A stretch of DNA of 38,850 nucleotides from an uncultured bacterium (lineage in GTDB: Bacteria; Myxococcota_A; UBA9042; PHBI01): NCBI GenBank assembly GCA_938040325.1, contig CALHXW010000121.1:1-38850 (forward strand), given 5' to 3'. The notes below the pieces were generated by a model that was not told the DNA's origin, did no database searches, and saw only the letters and a list, made by a program, of their open reading frames with translations. The translations under genes were made by a program, and so were the position numbers. This document shows, one piece after another, positions 8,150 to 18,600 of the stretch. Positions within the stretch are counted from its first letter, which is position 1. Every line of letters starts with the position of its first letter.

Positions 8150-10504
8150 CTACAGGTAGCCGTGCCGCCGGCGCAGCCACCACTCGAAGCCAAAGAGTGT
8201 CGCCAGCAACAGGATCACCCAGACGCTGTTCCACAGCTCGATGTGCTGGCGGCTCTTCACGCGGATGACCTGTGGCTCTTTCACAGGGATCTCGTCGATC
8301 TCACCGGCCAGCGGCAAGACGACACCGTCGCTCGCACGCGCCAGGTTCGTCACGAGACGGGCGTCGCCAACCACTCGCCGGAACTCGGCATTTGTGTCGC
8401 TTCCCACGAAGAGGTCGAGTGCCTTCGTGACCCGCCCAGGGACAATCTTGGCCGACACGACCACTTCATAGATCCCCGCGGAGCTGACGGGCACTTCGAG
8501 CTCGAGCTCGCCGTTGGCATCGGTGCGCAGGTCGACATCTCGACGAATCTCGGTGCCATCCCCAACGGCGCCGCCAGGACGGCGCTTGCGAATCACCACG
8601 TCCAGACGCTGGTTGCCCGCAGGCCGGTAGTCGGGCTTGAAGGCCGCAACGCGCACCTTCGCGACATCCCCGACAGGCACTTGCTCCTCGAGCACTTTGA
8701 CCTTCAGCAGATCGAGCTCAGGATCCTTGATGAGCCACCGGATCGCATTCGACCAGAACGCCTCGTAGTGGTGGGAGTCCTTGCCGTTGGCTCCAGCTTT
8801 GAATGCCCAGTGCCAGGTGCTGTCGGTGTTGACGACCATCGAGCGGCCCTTGTCGACCTCCCGCACGCTCGCCACCGGCATGGGCTTGCCGGTCTTGCCG
8901 CGCAGATCCGGGTGCTCAAGCAAGACGACCGCATCCGAACGGGCTTCGGTGATGAGGTTGACGCCTTCCAGCGCCTCCATGTCGTCCCAGAGCCCGCGGT
9001 TTTTGCCGGGGTCGAGCGCTAGCCGGGTGATCGGGTGGTAGCGCCCACTCTCGGTCAGCTTGGGCTTGAAGGGCTCGGTGTTCGTCGTCGACGCATCGCG
9101 ATTGAAAGCGGGCGGGATCGACACCGGCAACAGCTCGGTGATCGGCGTCCCATAGTAGCCGCCGGCGCTGAGCGACAGCGGTCCGCCAACCATCAAGAAC
9201 GCACCGCCGTCTTTAACAAAGCGCGCGATGTTCGGAAGGTACTGACGCGTCTTGAACGGGCCGTAGTTGAAGTTCTGAAAGATCAACAGGTCGAAGCCAC
9301 CCAGCTCTTCGACGAAGAGCTCCCGAGCTGGAAACGGAATCAGGGCCGTCTCTCGCGACGGCGGGGGATTGGCGGGGTTGACGAGAATGAAGAAGCTGAC
9401 GAGGTCGACGTTGGGGTTCTCTTTGAGGTGGTTGCGCAGGTAGCGCTGGTCCCAGCTCGGCTGACCGACGATCTGTACGACGCGGATCTTGTCGCGAACG
9501 ACGTTGACCACGACCTGCTTGAGGTTGTTTTTGGCATAGATCTCGTCGGCGAGCGGCTCGACCTTGACCCCATAGACCTGCTTACCAAGCGTCTTGGGGA
9601 CATACTCGAACTTCACGGGGTAGTCGACCTGACCAGGAACCACCTCGATGTAGCGCGTCGCGACCTCCACCCCGTTGTCGAGCAGAGCCACCGGGATCTG
9701 TCCCTGGGCGTACCCGTGGACGCGAATCGTCGCCTCGAGCGAGGTGGCATTGAGCAGGAACGCAAAGTTGTTGTACGCGACGTGACCGACGGCGAGGTCC
9801 TTGATGTCGGTGTCTCCAGCCGACGTGAAGACCGTCACGGGCGCGTCAATGTCGCGCAGGACCGACTGGGTATCGAGCCCTAGGTTGACTCGGCGTCCGT
9901 CCGGCGACGTGTCGGTGCCATCGGTGATGAGGATGACCGCGCCGATGTCCTGGTTCCGAAAGCGCTTTTGGAGCTCATCGAGCGCCGAGACGATGTGCGT
10001 CTTGTGGGACGTTGCGACCACGTGCTCTTCAAGCGAGACATCGTCGTCGCCGAGATCGGGCAGATCCTCGAGGGCCTCGCCAACGCTGTAAAATGCCAGG
10101 TTGTGGCGGGCGCGAAGCTCATCTAGGCGCTCGTCGAGCTCTCCGAGCAGGTTGCGGGCAAGCTCAAGCCGGGTGCTGTCGCCATGAGGAAGCGTCATGC
10201 TCTCGGAGCTGTCGACGAGCACAGCCACGGTGTTGCGATTGACCGCGACGTTCTCTTCCAGAAACGCCGGCTGATAGAAGATGCCAAGCAGCAGCAAGAC
10301 CAGAACGGCCCGCAGCGCGACCATTCCGACGCGACGGCTCATCGGAAGGAGCTTGCGGTGATTGTAGACCGTCAACCCGACGACGAGCGCGGCAAAGAGC
10401 CAGACGCAGACCTGCAGCCAGACCGGCCCCCCGCCGAGGAAGACCAGCGTGCGCTCGGTCGTCGCCTCTAGTGCGGCCGGCAGCATCAACGGGGGAGCGT
10501 GCAC
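8150..10504 (-). CDS. Membrane vWA / glutamine-amidotransferase-like protein
   Basis: About 784 residues, starting at a GTG that overlaps the TAG stop of the upstream DUF4159 gene by one base (TAGTG). ATG at 10486 or GTG at 10528 are alternatives. Order: two membrane helices (about residues 28-46 and 60-78), then a von Willebrand A domain with an intact MIDAS start (LVDSSESM, DxSxS near 98-102) and ILITDGTDTSPDG. A Rossmann-like class I amidotransferase-like fold follows (DLLIFQNFNYGPF, then GGAFLMVGGPLSLSAGGYYG), without a recognisable catalytic triad. Then come beta-rich segments and a last membrane helix (VWVILLLATLFGFEWWL) with a basic end. Such proteins accompany MoxR/DUF58/BatA clusters in many Gram-negative bacteria; their role is probably assembly or surveillance of envelope complexes. 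Neither MoxR nor DUF58 is in this window. Confidence 0.87.
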   Translation of the reverse strand: MHAPPLMLPAALEATTERTLVFLGGGPVWLQVCVWLFAALVVGLTVYNHRKLLPMSRRVGMVALRAVLVLLLLGIFYQPAFLEENVAVNRNTVAVLVDSSESMTLPHGDSTRLELARNLLGELDERLDELRARHNLAFYSVGEALEDLPDLGDDDVSLEEHVVATSHKTHIVSALDELQKRFRNQDIGAVILITDGTDTSPDGRRVNLGLDTQSVLRDIDAPVTVFTSAGDTDIKDLAVGHVAYNNFAFLLNATSLEATIRVHGYAQGQIPVALLDNGVEVATRYIEVVPGQVDYPVKFEYVPKTLGKQVYGVKVEPLADEIYAKNNLKQVVVNVVRDKIRVVQIVGQPSWDQRYLRNHLKENPNVDLVSFFILVNPANPPPSRETALIPFPARELFVEELGGFDLLIFQNFNYGPFKTRQYLPNIARFVKDGGAFLMVGGPLSLSAGGYYGTPITELLPVSIPPAFNRDASTTNTEPFKPKLTESGRYHPITRLALDPGKNRGLWDDMEALEGVNLITEARSDAVVLLEHPDLRGKTGKPMPVASVREVDKGRSMVVNTDSTWHWAFKAGANGKDSHHYEAFWSNAIRWLIKDPELDLLKVKVLEEQVPVGDVAKVRVAAFKPDYRPAGNQRLDVVIRKRRPGGAVGDGTEIRRDVDLRTDANGELELEVPVSSAGIYEVVVSAKIVPGRVTKALDLFVGSDTNAEFRRVVGDARLVTNLARASDGVVLPLAGEIDEIPVKEPQVIRVKSRQHIELWNSVWVILLLATLFGFEWWLRRRHGYL

Positions 10505-11286
10505 TATTTCGGCAGCGCAATCTTCCACTTGCGCTTATGGAGCAAGTGGTCGAGGTGAACTTGGTCGTCTTTGTAGTGCATGCACGAGGCATACATCATC
10601 AGGTTGACGCCGAGGCGAATCGCGAGCTCGCGCTGACGCTCCCCGCCGGGGGTCGGCGTGTTGGCGTAGGAGCCGCCGGGGTCTCGGGCGAAGGCGCCCG
10701 AGAGGTCGTTGTGAATGATGACAGCAGCGTATCGCTTGCCGATCTTGATACCCTCGATGAAGGGCTTATGAATCGCACGCCCTGCCGGGTAGTCGAGCCG
10801 GTAGAAGGTCCGAAACATCACGTGGTCGGGCGACACTCGGCGGATGCGGGCGTCGGGGTACATCGCGGTCAGCTCTGCCCGTGCAGAGGCGTCGAAGCCC
10901 GTCGATGGCGAGGACTTGCCGGCGTTGTCGAAGACGACGAAGCCGCCGAGCCCAAGCCAGCGCTTCAGGTTCTTGCGCGCGTCGGCGTTGAACTTAAACG
11001 AGCTGTCGCCGACGACGTAGCCGAAGAGGGAGCCAAAGAGCGCATTGGTTGCCGGATCGACCGCCAGCTCGCTCTCGGAGACGTCGATCGACGTTCGAAA
11101 GCGGATCTCTTCGCCAAGCGCAGCGAGTGCCCCAGGATGCACCACCGCGCCCCCCAGCTTGATGCGCATGAGCTGCACGCGTTGGCCGGCACCGATGGCA
11201 TGGGCCGGTGACGTCAACCATGCCGGTGCCGCTGCGACACTCGTCGCGGTCACTAAGCTTCGGAGGAGGAACTGTCGGCGATTCAA
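10504..11286 (-). CDS. DUF4159 family protein, Tat-exported
   Basis: A 260-residue protein. TTG at 11286 is taken as start because the sequence opens with a twin-arginine motif (NRRQFLLRSLVTAT), a hydrophobic stretch and a likely AHA cleavage site (about residue 30); later starts would destroy the signal. The mature part matches the DUF4159 pattern: LGGFVVFDNAG, RAELTAMYPDARIRRVSPDH, RYAAVIIHNDLSGA and a C-terminal helix with GVNLMMYASCMHYKDD. The fold is related to class I amidotransferase-like domains, but no catalytic residues are evident. It would act in the periplasm. It is directly coupled to the downstream vWA membrane protein (TAGTG overlap), and the two probably function together. 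Confidence 0.86.
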   Translation of the reverse strand: MNRRQFLLRSLVTATSVAAAPAWLTSPAHAIGAGQRVQLMRIKLGGAVVHPGALAALGEEIRFRTSIDVSESELAVDPATNALFGSLFGYVVGDSSFKFNADARKNLKRWLGLGGFVVFDNAGKSSPSTGFDASARAELTAMYPDARIRRVSPDHVMFRTFYRLDYPAGRAIHKPFIEGIKIGKRYAAVIIHNDLSGAFARDPGGSYANTPTPGGERQRELAIRLGVNLMMYASCMHYKDDQVHLDHLLHKRKWKIALPK

Positions 11287-11590
11287 GGTCGGGTCACGTC
11301 TCGGTGGGCGGGGGGCCGATGCCAGTGCTGCAGGACGGTATCACCGGTCCTGATGCCCGACAACGACCAATGAAACCCCCAACCGATTGGGATCGTTCAT
11401 CCCGATCACGCGTCTCGCGTCTCGCGTCTCGCGCGCAGGCCCGGTCGTCCCCGGGGCCCAGAGACAGCAGCCTGTCAGCGGCGTTCGGGGAAACGAAGAC
11501 TCTGGGACGCGCGTGACAAGTGATTCGGCGATGTGTGCTTCGGGTGTGCACATCGCAACGTCATCAGATTCTCGTTTCCCGGCAGCTCTC
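11287..11590. other. Intergenic region with short tandem repeat
   Basis: About 304 bases between the DUF4159 start and the stop of the upstream TPR membrane protein gene. It contains three tandem copies of cgcgtct (11409-11429) and is otherwise featureless. It presumably holds the promoter for the DUF4159/vWA pair, but no convincing -35/-10 pair is visible. Confidence 0.4.
11409..11433. repeat. 7-bp tandem repeat (cgcgtct) x3
   Basis: Three perfect copies of cgcgtct plus a partial fourth lie in non-coding sequence between two minus-strand transcription units. This is too short for a CRISPR-type element. It could vary in copy number by slippage; function unknown. Confidence 0.6.
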
Positions 11591-12445
11591 TCAGAAGCGA
11601 CCGGAGAGCACCATGCCCGCGCCGTCTCCGCTGACTGCAGCGCCGACGTGGACGCCCGTCGAGTCGTCGTCGGACGTCGCAAGAAGCACGGCACCGGTCG
11701 CCAGGGCCGCAACCCCGACACCGAGCCCAATCCAGCCAGTCGTCTTGAGCGAGTCGCCATCGTCACGCAGCTCGAACGCCTCGCGCCGCGTCAGCGTATC
11801 AACGATGCCTGCCTCAGCTCTCGCTTGGTGATCTTCAACCTCATCGTGCTTTCCTTGACCGACAGCGACCAAGACCCCACCGACAACCGCGGCGAGTCCG
11901 CCGCCACCGAGCAACAGCCAGGCACCGAGGTCGCTGTCTCCCTCTTGCGACGGCGTCGTGACGGTGTTCCACCCGCTGGGGTCACCGCCGCCATCCGCCG
12001 GGGTCGCAGAGGTGTTCACGGGATCCTCGGGCGGCGCGGTACCTGGGTCGTTGAGGGTCGGCTCAGGCGGAAGCTTGGCTTCCAACGCATCTAGCGCCGC
12101 CTGGACCTTGCCGCGCAGCTTCTCGTTGACGCCGTCGAGGGCCAGCAGCTCGCGGTAAGCATCGCGTGCCGAGAGCTCCTCACCGCCACGCTCGAGGGCG
12201 CGGCCGTAGTTCCAGAGTAGGCTCGGGTCGTTGAAGTGCTTCCAAGCCAGCTCAAAGTGGGTGGCCGCCGCGAGGTAGTCGCCCGATTGGTACGCTTGCT
12301 TGCCCTTCTCGTAGCGGGCTCGCGCCTGCCGGTCGGTGAGCGACTTCGACTCCGCTGGTGTCGCCATGCCCACCGCCAGCACCGCGAAGGTGACGATCGC
12401 AATCAGAGCGCGGCATGCGCGCAAGCAGGTGCTGGACAAAACCAC
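11591..12445 (-). CDS. TPR protein with C-terminal membrane segments
   Basis: A 284-residue envelope protein starting at GTG 12445, which overlaps the TAG stop of the kinase gene by one base (TAGTG). It has a signal peptide (about residues 1-32), then TPR-like repeats (about 38-110: ARYEKGKQAYQSGDYLAAATHFELA, NYGRALERGGEELSARDAYRELL). A Pro/Thr/Gly-rich linker (about 125-165) follows, then two hydrophobic segments (AWLLLGGGGLAAVVGGVLVAV and IGLGVGVAALATGAVLLAT) separated by a charged loop. The ending (VHVGAAVSGDGAGMVLSGRF) looks like an outer-membrane-type terminal strand ending in Phe. This layout is common in Myxococcota next to Ser/Thr kinases. The coupling suggests it is the kinase's partner or target. 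Confidence 0.85.
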   Translation of the reverse strand: MVLSSTCLRACRALIAIVTFAVLAVGMATPAESKSLTDRQARARYEKGKQAYQSGDYLAAATHFELAWKHFNDPSLLWNYGRALERGGEELSARDAYRELLALDGVNEKLRGKVQAALDALEAKLPPEPTLNDPGTAPPEDPVNTSATPADGGGDPSGWNTVTTPSQEGDSDLGAWLLLGGGGLAAVVGGVLVAVGQGKHDEVEDHQARAEAGIVDTLTRREAFELRDDGDSLKTTGWIGLGVGVAALATGAVLLATSDDDSTGVHVGAAVSGDGAGMVLSGRF

Positions 12446-14481
12446 TAGTCGATCTCCTCAAACGAAGACCCAGAGGGCTTCTTCGTTGTGCGGCGTGCGC
12501 GGCGAACTCGGCGAAGCTTGATGACGCGCGTCGTCGCTGCCGTCACGCCGTCGAGGCGGACGTTCTGCGACCGGTAGCCACGGCGCTTCACCGTAACACG
12601 CGGCGGCGGCTCACCTGGCGAGACCGAGAGTGCCAGCGGCGTGACGCCGTAGCGTTCCCCGTGGACGTAGACTGCCGCTCCCGAAGGGACGCTCTCGATC
12701 GAGACAGACACGCTGCTCGGTGGTGCAGCCCGGACCGGATCCAGCTGGATGGCCGGCTGCGTCGGCGTGGTCGGAACCGCAGCCGGCGGGTCGGCAGCGA
12801 GGATGATGGGCTCGGCAACCTGGGGGGTGGTCGCCGGGATGGACGGGACGACGGCAGCGACGCTCGGCTCGGAAGCTGGTTTGCCCGCTTGGAGACCCAC
12901 GTTCATGGGCCTGTCGATCGCCGACGGGTTCGCGACCACCGGCGGGTCGGCGACGGCAGGCCGAGCCGGCGGATCGGCAACGGCACGCCGAGCCGGCGGA
13001 TCGGCGGCGGCGACACTGGGCTCGGTCGCGGCAGGCTCAGGATCCGCCTCAATCACCAGGTCTGCGACGGGCTCTGTCGCAGGCCTATCGGTGACGGGAG
13101 GCGCCGCAACCGTCGCGGCGCTCTTGACCGCTCGCGGGTCGACAGCCACTTCATCAACGCGCTCGCTGTCGGTCGACGTGAGCGCGACGACCCCGAGGGC
13201 CCCGACACAGAAGGCGGCCGCCGCCACCATCATCCATTTCCGGTTCCCCGGTGCTCTCGCGTCGTTGCGCGACCGAACCGCCTCGACCGTGTACGTGTCG
13301 GTGGACACGGGCTCGTCGGCCTCCCGGACATCACGCTGCGCGAGCTCGTTGGCCTCGGGGATGGTCGGATCGCGCGGCGCGTCCCGACGGAAGTCTGGCG
13401 CCACGTCCGGCAACGCCCCGTCGCTCAGCTGCGTCCGAACCGCGTCCTCGCCGACAGGGATCGCCGGGATCGCAGGCGCCGCGACGCTCTTGAGCGGTGA
13501 CGAGTTGCGCAGGATGAAACCAGGCCGAAACGGCTGCATCGCCACCTGTCGCAGCTGCTTGAGCGCGGTCTCGGCATCCTTCGGCCGACGCTCAGGGTCC
13601 TTACGCAACAACGCCATGATGAAGTCGACGACCGGTCCCTCGAGCCGCTGGCCGTTGAGGGTCATCGGGTCGGGTGCGTCCTGGACATGCGCGAGCACGT
13701 ACGCGGTGGGGCTGTCTCGGCGGAACGCAGGGCGGCCGCAGATCGCCTCGTAGAGCACACAGCCGAACGTGTAGAGGTCGCTCCTGCCGGTGACGGTACG
13801 CGCCATGCACTGCTCGGGAGACATGTAGCGCGGTGAGCCGATCGTCATGCCGGTCAGAGTCAGCGACTGGTTGAGCGACTGCTCGCCGTGGACCTTGGCG
13901 ATTCCAAAGTCGAGCAGCTTCACCACGTCGCCGCGACGCCCGCCATCGGCAATGAAGAGGTTGTCTGGCTTGAGGTCGCGGTGCACGACACCAGCGCCGT
14001 GGGCCTCAGCCAGCGCGTCGAGGATCTGCTCGGCGAGCTTGAGCGCCACGTCGACGGCAACGGGGCCGCGCCGAATCCGCTCGGTGAGCACCTCGCCTTC
14101 GAGGTACTCCATGACCAGGAAGAGACCGCCCGTCTCGCTCGTCCCGAAGTCGTAGATCTCGACGATGTTGGGGTGCTTGATCGCAGCAACGGCACGGGCC
14201 TCTTGCTGAAAGCGCGCCATCTCGTTGAGATCGCCGCCCTTGCCCGGCTTGAGGATCTTGAGGGCAACCGGCCGCTCGATGCCCAGCTGGGTCGCTCGGT
14301 AGACGGCCCCAAAACCGCCTTCGCCGATGACTTCGTCGATCCGGTAGCGCTCCTCAAAGACGGTCCCGAGAAGCTCCTCAGGATCGTTGTGGCGCACGCT
14401 AGCCTCGGGAACGGTCCGATACCCGTCTTTCGGGCAGTGCCGTTCCTCTGTCGTCGATCTGCATTGCGGGCAGATGCGCAT
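12445..14481 (-). CDS. Transmembrane Ser/Thr protein kinase with zinc-ribbon-like N-terminus and PEGA domain
   Basis: A 678-residue kinase. A good ribosome site (AAAGGGG) precedes the ATG. The N-terminus carries a ribbon-like CPQC...CPKDG motif (Cys4, Cys7, Cys16). The kinase domain (about 45-315) is intact: glycine loop GEGGFGAVY (53-61), VALK lysine 75, HRDLKPDN (167-174), DFG (191-193) and SPEQ. A long Ala/Pro/Asp linker contains one membrane helix (about 416-436). The outer part is a low-complexity Pro/Ala repeat (ADPPARRAV, ADPPARPAV), then a PEGA-type domain (about 590-650: VPSGAAVYVHGERYGVTPL) and a basic tail. The topology predicts a cytoplasmic kinase with a periplasmic PEGA sensor. 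It is the first gene of a unit with the TPR membrane protein. Confidence 0.93.
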   Translation of the reverse strand: MRICPQCRSTTEERHCPKDGYRTVPEASVRHNDPEELLGTVFEERYRIDEVIGEGGFGAVYRATQLGIERPVALKILKPGKGGDLNEMARFQQEARAVAAIKHPNIVEIYDFGTSETGGLFLVMEYLEGEVLTERIRRGPVAVDVALKLAEQILDALAEAHGAGVVHRDLKPDNLFIADGGRRGDVVKLLDFGIAKVHGEQSLNQSLTLTGMTIGSPRYMSPEQCMARTVTGRSDLYTFGCVLYEAICGRPAFRRDSPTAYVLAHVQDAPDPMTLNGQRLEGPVVDFIMALLRKDPERRPKDAETALKQLRQVAMQPFRPGFILRNSSPLKSVAAPAIPAIPVGEDAVRTQLSDGALPDVAPDFRRDAPRDPTIPEANELAQRDVREADEPVSTDTYTVEAVRSRNDARAPGNRKWMMVAAAAFCVGALGVVALTSTDSERVDEVAVDPRAVKSAATVAAPPVTDRPATEPVADLVIEADPEPAATEPSVAAADPPARRAVADPPARPAVADPPVVANPSAIDRPMNVGLQAGKPASEPSVAAVVPSIPATTPQVAEPIILAADPPAAVPTTPTQPAIQLDPVRAAPPSSVSVSIESVPSGAAVYVHGERYGVTPLALSVSPGEPPPRVTVKRRGYRSQNVRLDGVTAATTRVIKLRRVRRARRTTKKPSGSSFEEID

Positions 14482-14680
14482 ACGCCCCTTTCCATGCCGG
14501 TTTGCGTGGAACTACCCCAGCGCGGAGCCTACCACCTTCCGAACAAGGGATCGAGAGCCACGGACCAGCCGTTGACGCTGCTGACGTTGTTTTCCCTGCA
14601 ATCCATCGGTGCGGGTCGTTATGGTGATGGTCGATCCCTGCATCGTGTTTCTCGTTTGTGTCGAACCCTCTGGAGGTCCT

Positions 14681-15457
14681 GTGAGCCCAAACCGCTCGCT
14701 CAACGCCGGCCATTCGACTCGCCCCTTGCCCTCTCGCCTTGCCCGGCTTGGTCCATGTGTGGCGCTTGGTCTTCTCTTGATGGCGTGTGCGGCTTCCCCG
14801 GCACGCACAAGCGCCCCGACGACGGCGGTCGCAGCGACGGCGGAGTGGGACCGTGCGGTCGCTCAGCAGCTCACCGCCGACTTCGACCGAAACGACAGCG
14901 GAACCATCGACACCCCAGCCGAGCTTGCGGCGATGCCCTGCGAGCTCTGGCGCGCCCTGGACCAGGCCGTGCAAGACGACACCGCCACCCCTCTCGCGTC
15001 CACCTACGGCCTACGGGCAGGCTTGCTCTACAGAGGCGACCGCTTAGGCGTCGACCGGTCGCTCCGCGCGGCAGCACGCGGGCAGCTCGAGCTTTGCCAA
15101 CTGCGTGCCGTCGCCGAAGCACCCGCAGAGCCTATCGACGTGAGCAAAGCCATCGTCGCACTACCGGAGAGCGGTGGCAGCAGCCGCTGGGACCGCAAGG
15201 TCAAGACCATCCTCTTAGGGACCTTCGACCTCGACGAGTCCGGGGTTCTCGACTCGCTGCGCGAGATCGACAGCATCCACTGCGACACGTGGCGCGCCAT
15301 GGACGCCGGCGCGCGTGCCACCGACGACACGTCGATGGCACGGTTCTACGGGTTTGCCGACGGCTACGTCTGGGTCGGCAACAACTTTGGCTTCGACGAG
15401 CTCCACCGCCGCAGCGCGCTCAAGGCCATGCTGGCTTGTGGCCTCCAGGTCCGCTGA
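14681..15457 (+). CDS. EF-hand-like lipoprotein
   Basis: A 258-residue protein starting at GTG 14681, which has an excellent GGAGG site five bases upstream; upstream in-frame starts lack one. The signal peptide ends in a lipobox (LLMAC, Cys36). Two homologous halves follow, each opening with an EF-hand-type loop: DRNDSGTID near residue 65 and DLDESGVLD near 185. Each is followed by a helix with Cys and Trp (MPCELWRALDQA; IHCDTWRAMDAG) and a later GL/GF segment. The halves therefore look like an internal duplication. Probable calcium-binding periplasmic or outer-membrane protein. It stands between divergent (kinase) and codirectional (cotransporter) genes; function unknown. Confidence 0.82.
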   Translation: MSPNRSLNAGHSTRPLPSRLARLGPCVALGLLLMACAASPARTSAPTTAVAATAEWDRAVAQQLTADFDRNDSGTIDTPAELAAMPCELWRALDQAVQDDTATPLASTYGLRAGLLYRGDRLGVDRSLRAAARGQLELCQLRAVAEAPAEPIDVSKAIVALPESGGSSRWDRKVKTILLGTFDLDESGVLDSLREIDSIHCDTWRAMDAGARATDDTSMARFYGFADGYVWVGNNFGFDELHRRSALKAMLACGLQVR

Positions 15458-15614
15458 CAAGGCACTCCCGTCGCCGGCGGGGGACGGCGTTGCGTTTCAT
15501 GTAGCGGGGCGTCGTGGGGACGGGCGCATCGGCCTGCCGTGCGGATCGAGCGTCTGATCGAGCGTCGGGTAGACCGTCTCGACCACGCTGACACACAGTG
15601 ATACGGTCGCCGCC

Positions 15615-18600
15615 ATGATGGCGACGCGCACAAAGTTCGGAGCATTCGGCGGGGTCTTTACGCCGGCGATCCTGACGATCCTCGGCGTCATCATGTACCT
15701 GCGACTGCCGAACATTATCGGCAACGCGGGCCTCTTCTTTGCGATCGGCATCATCCTCGTCGCTCACGTCATCAGCGTGACGACCGGCTTGAGCGTCAGC
15801 TCGATTGCGACCGACAAGCGCGTCAAAGCGGGCGGCAGCTACTACATCATCTCCCGCAGCCTTGGGTTACCCATCGGCGGCACGCTGGGGCTGGCGCTCT
15901 TCGTGGGCCTGTCGTTCGGCGTCTCGCTCTACCTCATCGGCTTTGCCGAGAGCCTCCTGACCTACTTCGACATCGCCATTGACCCGACGACCGGCAAGCC
16001 CGACGTCAACATGATCCGCCTGGTCGGGTCGGTCACCTTGCTCTGCGTCACCATCGTGACGTTCATCAGCACGTCGCTGGCGATCAAGACCCAGTACTTC
16101 ATCATGTCCGCCATCGTGCTGTCGCTGCTGTCGATCCTCATCGGAAACAGCGACCGCCCTGCCCCAGAGCTCGCCAGCCTTGACCCCATGGCCGATGGCA
16201 TTCCGCTCGTCGTTCTCTTTGGCATCTTCTTTCCGGCGGTGACCGGCTTTGAAGCCGGCGTCTCCATGTCCGGCGACCTCAAAGATCCCAAGCGCGACAT
16301 CCCGCGCGGCACGCTCTGGGCGATCGGCGTCGGACTCGTCGTCTACATCGCGCTGTCGACCTTTCTGGCCTTCCGCATCCCCACCGACCAGCTGGCAGGA
16401 AACCCGAGCGTTCTCATCGACTACGCCTGGATCCCCCAGCTCGTCATCGCCGGCGTCTGGGGCGCGACCATCAGCTCCGCGCTTGGCAGCATCCTCGGGG
16501 CCCCACGCATCCTGCAAGCCTGCGCGCTCGACCGCATCGGGCCCAAGCTCTTCGGACGGGGCGTCGGCCCGAGCAACGAGCCCCGCAACGCCCTGCTGCT
16601 GACGTTCGTCATCGCACTCAGCGGCATCCTGATCGGGTCGCTGGAAGCGATCGCCGAGATCGTCTCGATGTTCTTTTTGGCGAGCTACGGCGTGCTGAAC
16701 CTCGCGTGCGCGGTCGAGAGCTGGGCCAGCCCAGACTTCCGCCCCGACTTCCGAATCCCTCGGACTGTCAGCGTCATCGGTGCCGTCGCCTGCCTCATTC
16801 TCATGGTCCAGCTCAACATGGTCGCCATGTTCGGCTCGTTTGCGCTGATGGCGCTGGTCTACGTGTGGCTCAAGCGCAAGGAGCTTGCCCTCGAAGGCGG
16901 CGACACATGGAGCGGCGTGTGGTCCACCGTGGTCCGGTCTGGCCTCGAGCGCCTCTCGCGCGAGCAGACGCATGCCCGGAACTGGCGCCCCAACATCGTG
17001 CTGTTCACGCGCAGGAGCTCTGCCCGTGCCCCGCTCATTCGGCTGGCCCACGGCCTCACCCAGGCCAATGGTGTGTTGACCGAGTTCGCGCTCAAGCGCG
17101 ACCGCCCCACCACCATCGACCTGGCGGCGACCCCCGTGGAGCTTCCCTCGGGCGTCTTCTCGCGCGAGCTCGCGGCTGACGGCGCCCCCTTCGCCAACAT
17201 GGCTGCCGTGTGCCGCTACCATGGCATCACGGGCCTTGAGCCCAACACAGCGATGCTCGACTGGTCGACGGTGGGGGCCGACCCTGACGGCGCCGCCGGG
17301 TTCTTCGACACCCTCGACGACCTCGGCTTCAACTCCGTGACCGTCGCCGGCGCCGACCGACTTCCGGCCTCAGGGACCCGCCTCGACGTCTGGTGGCGCG
17401 GCTCCAGCCGAAACCTGGCGCTGGGCCTCGCGTGGGTTCGAATGCTCACCACCACCGAGGGCTGGCGCCAAGCGAGCGTGCGTTTCTTGGCGTCTCCGCA
17501 GGACGCTGCTGTGCGCCGCCGCCTCGAGCAACGTCTCGCGGCCTGGCTCAAAGACGCCCGCGTCAACGCCGAGCTGGTCGTCACCCAGTCGGCACCACGG
17601 GACCTCTCTGCCGCGGACTGGATCGCGCGGCACTCCGCCGACGCCGACCTCATCCTGGTCGGACTCGAGGGGGACGAGACGACGGACCCCAGCGACCCGC
17701 TCGACGAGATGCACGGACTCGCGGCACTCGCCACTTCCCGGACTGTCGCGATGCTCAAGGCAACGCAGGACTTCCACGATCCGCTCCCGACGGTTGATCT
17801 GAAGGCGACCGACGCCGCCATCGCCACCGACAGCGACGTCTGGCGCGACAAACCGGACACCCTTCGCCTGTCCGACGACAAGGGCATCGCGTCACGCACA
17901 CTCTCCGCGTACGCCGGCGTCGCCGAGGCCATGCGGAGCTTCACAGCCGACGTGATCGCGCCGCCCATTGCCGAGCTCGACTCTGTCCTCGAGGATGTCT
18001 CCGCGCTCGCCAAGCGTGCGCTCAGCCAGCTCGAGCGGTCGTCGACAACCCCACAGCTGCCGCGCCGGCGTCGGTTGGTGGTGCGTATCGAGGAAGGACT
18101 GGTCCGCGGCGTACTCGACGAGCTCTCTGGCCTCCAAGAGTGGATCACCAACGAGCAGGCCGCTTCCCTTCGCGATGGTCTCGCCGCGGTCGCGGCACGA
18201 CTGGGCCAAGCGCGCGACGAGACCGATGAGTTCGTTCACCTCGGAGAGAGCCCACGTGGCAAGGCCTACCAGCTTGCCCTCCGTCGTCACCTCAGCGCAC
18301 GCCTCGACACCGAAGGCAGCGCTGCGCTCGGCACCACGCTCGAGCGGCTCCACGCGTTGCTCCAAGAGCTCTTCCGGAACGCCGAGGGCGTCATCGACTG
18401 GATGATGACGACGGTCGAGACAGACGCAGCAGCGCTTGCCGCCACAGTGGACGTCGAGCTCACACCGACCGACCGCGACGCCTTCGACGAGCGCATCGCG
18501 GCGTGGCGCGAGCGGGCCGCGCAGGTGGTCTCGGAGGTCAACGGTGTGCTCGCGAGCTACGCACGAGACACCGCCCAGGCCCTCGCGGACGTGCTCAACT

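Noticed and set aside
8162..9883. Two long plus-strand frames opposite the vWA protein
   Set aside because: They are antisense to a gene with clear membrane helices and a MIDAS motif; the products have no family signature.
11409..11433. Possible CRISPR or regulatory array
   Set aside because: Only three 7-base copies without spacers; simple tandem repeat.
13888..15504. Open frame of 538 codons on the plus strand over the kinase start and the EF-hand lipoprotein
   Set aside because: It overlaps two well-supported genes and yields an Arg/Pro-rich product without any domain.
15867..17222. Open frame of 451 codons on the minus strand over the transporter helices
   Set aside because: The product is charged and low-complexity, the mirror of hydrophobic codons on the other strand.
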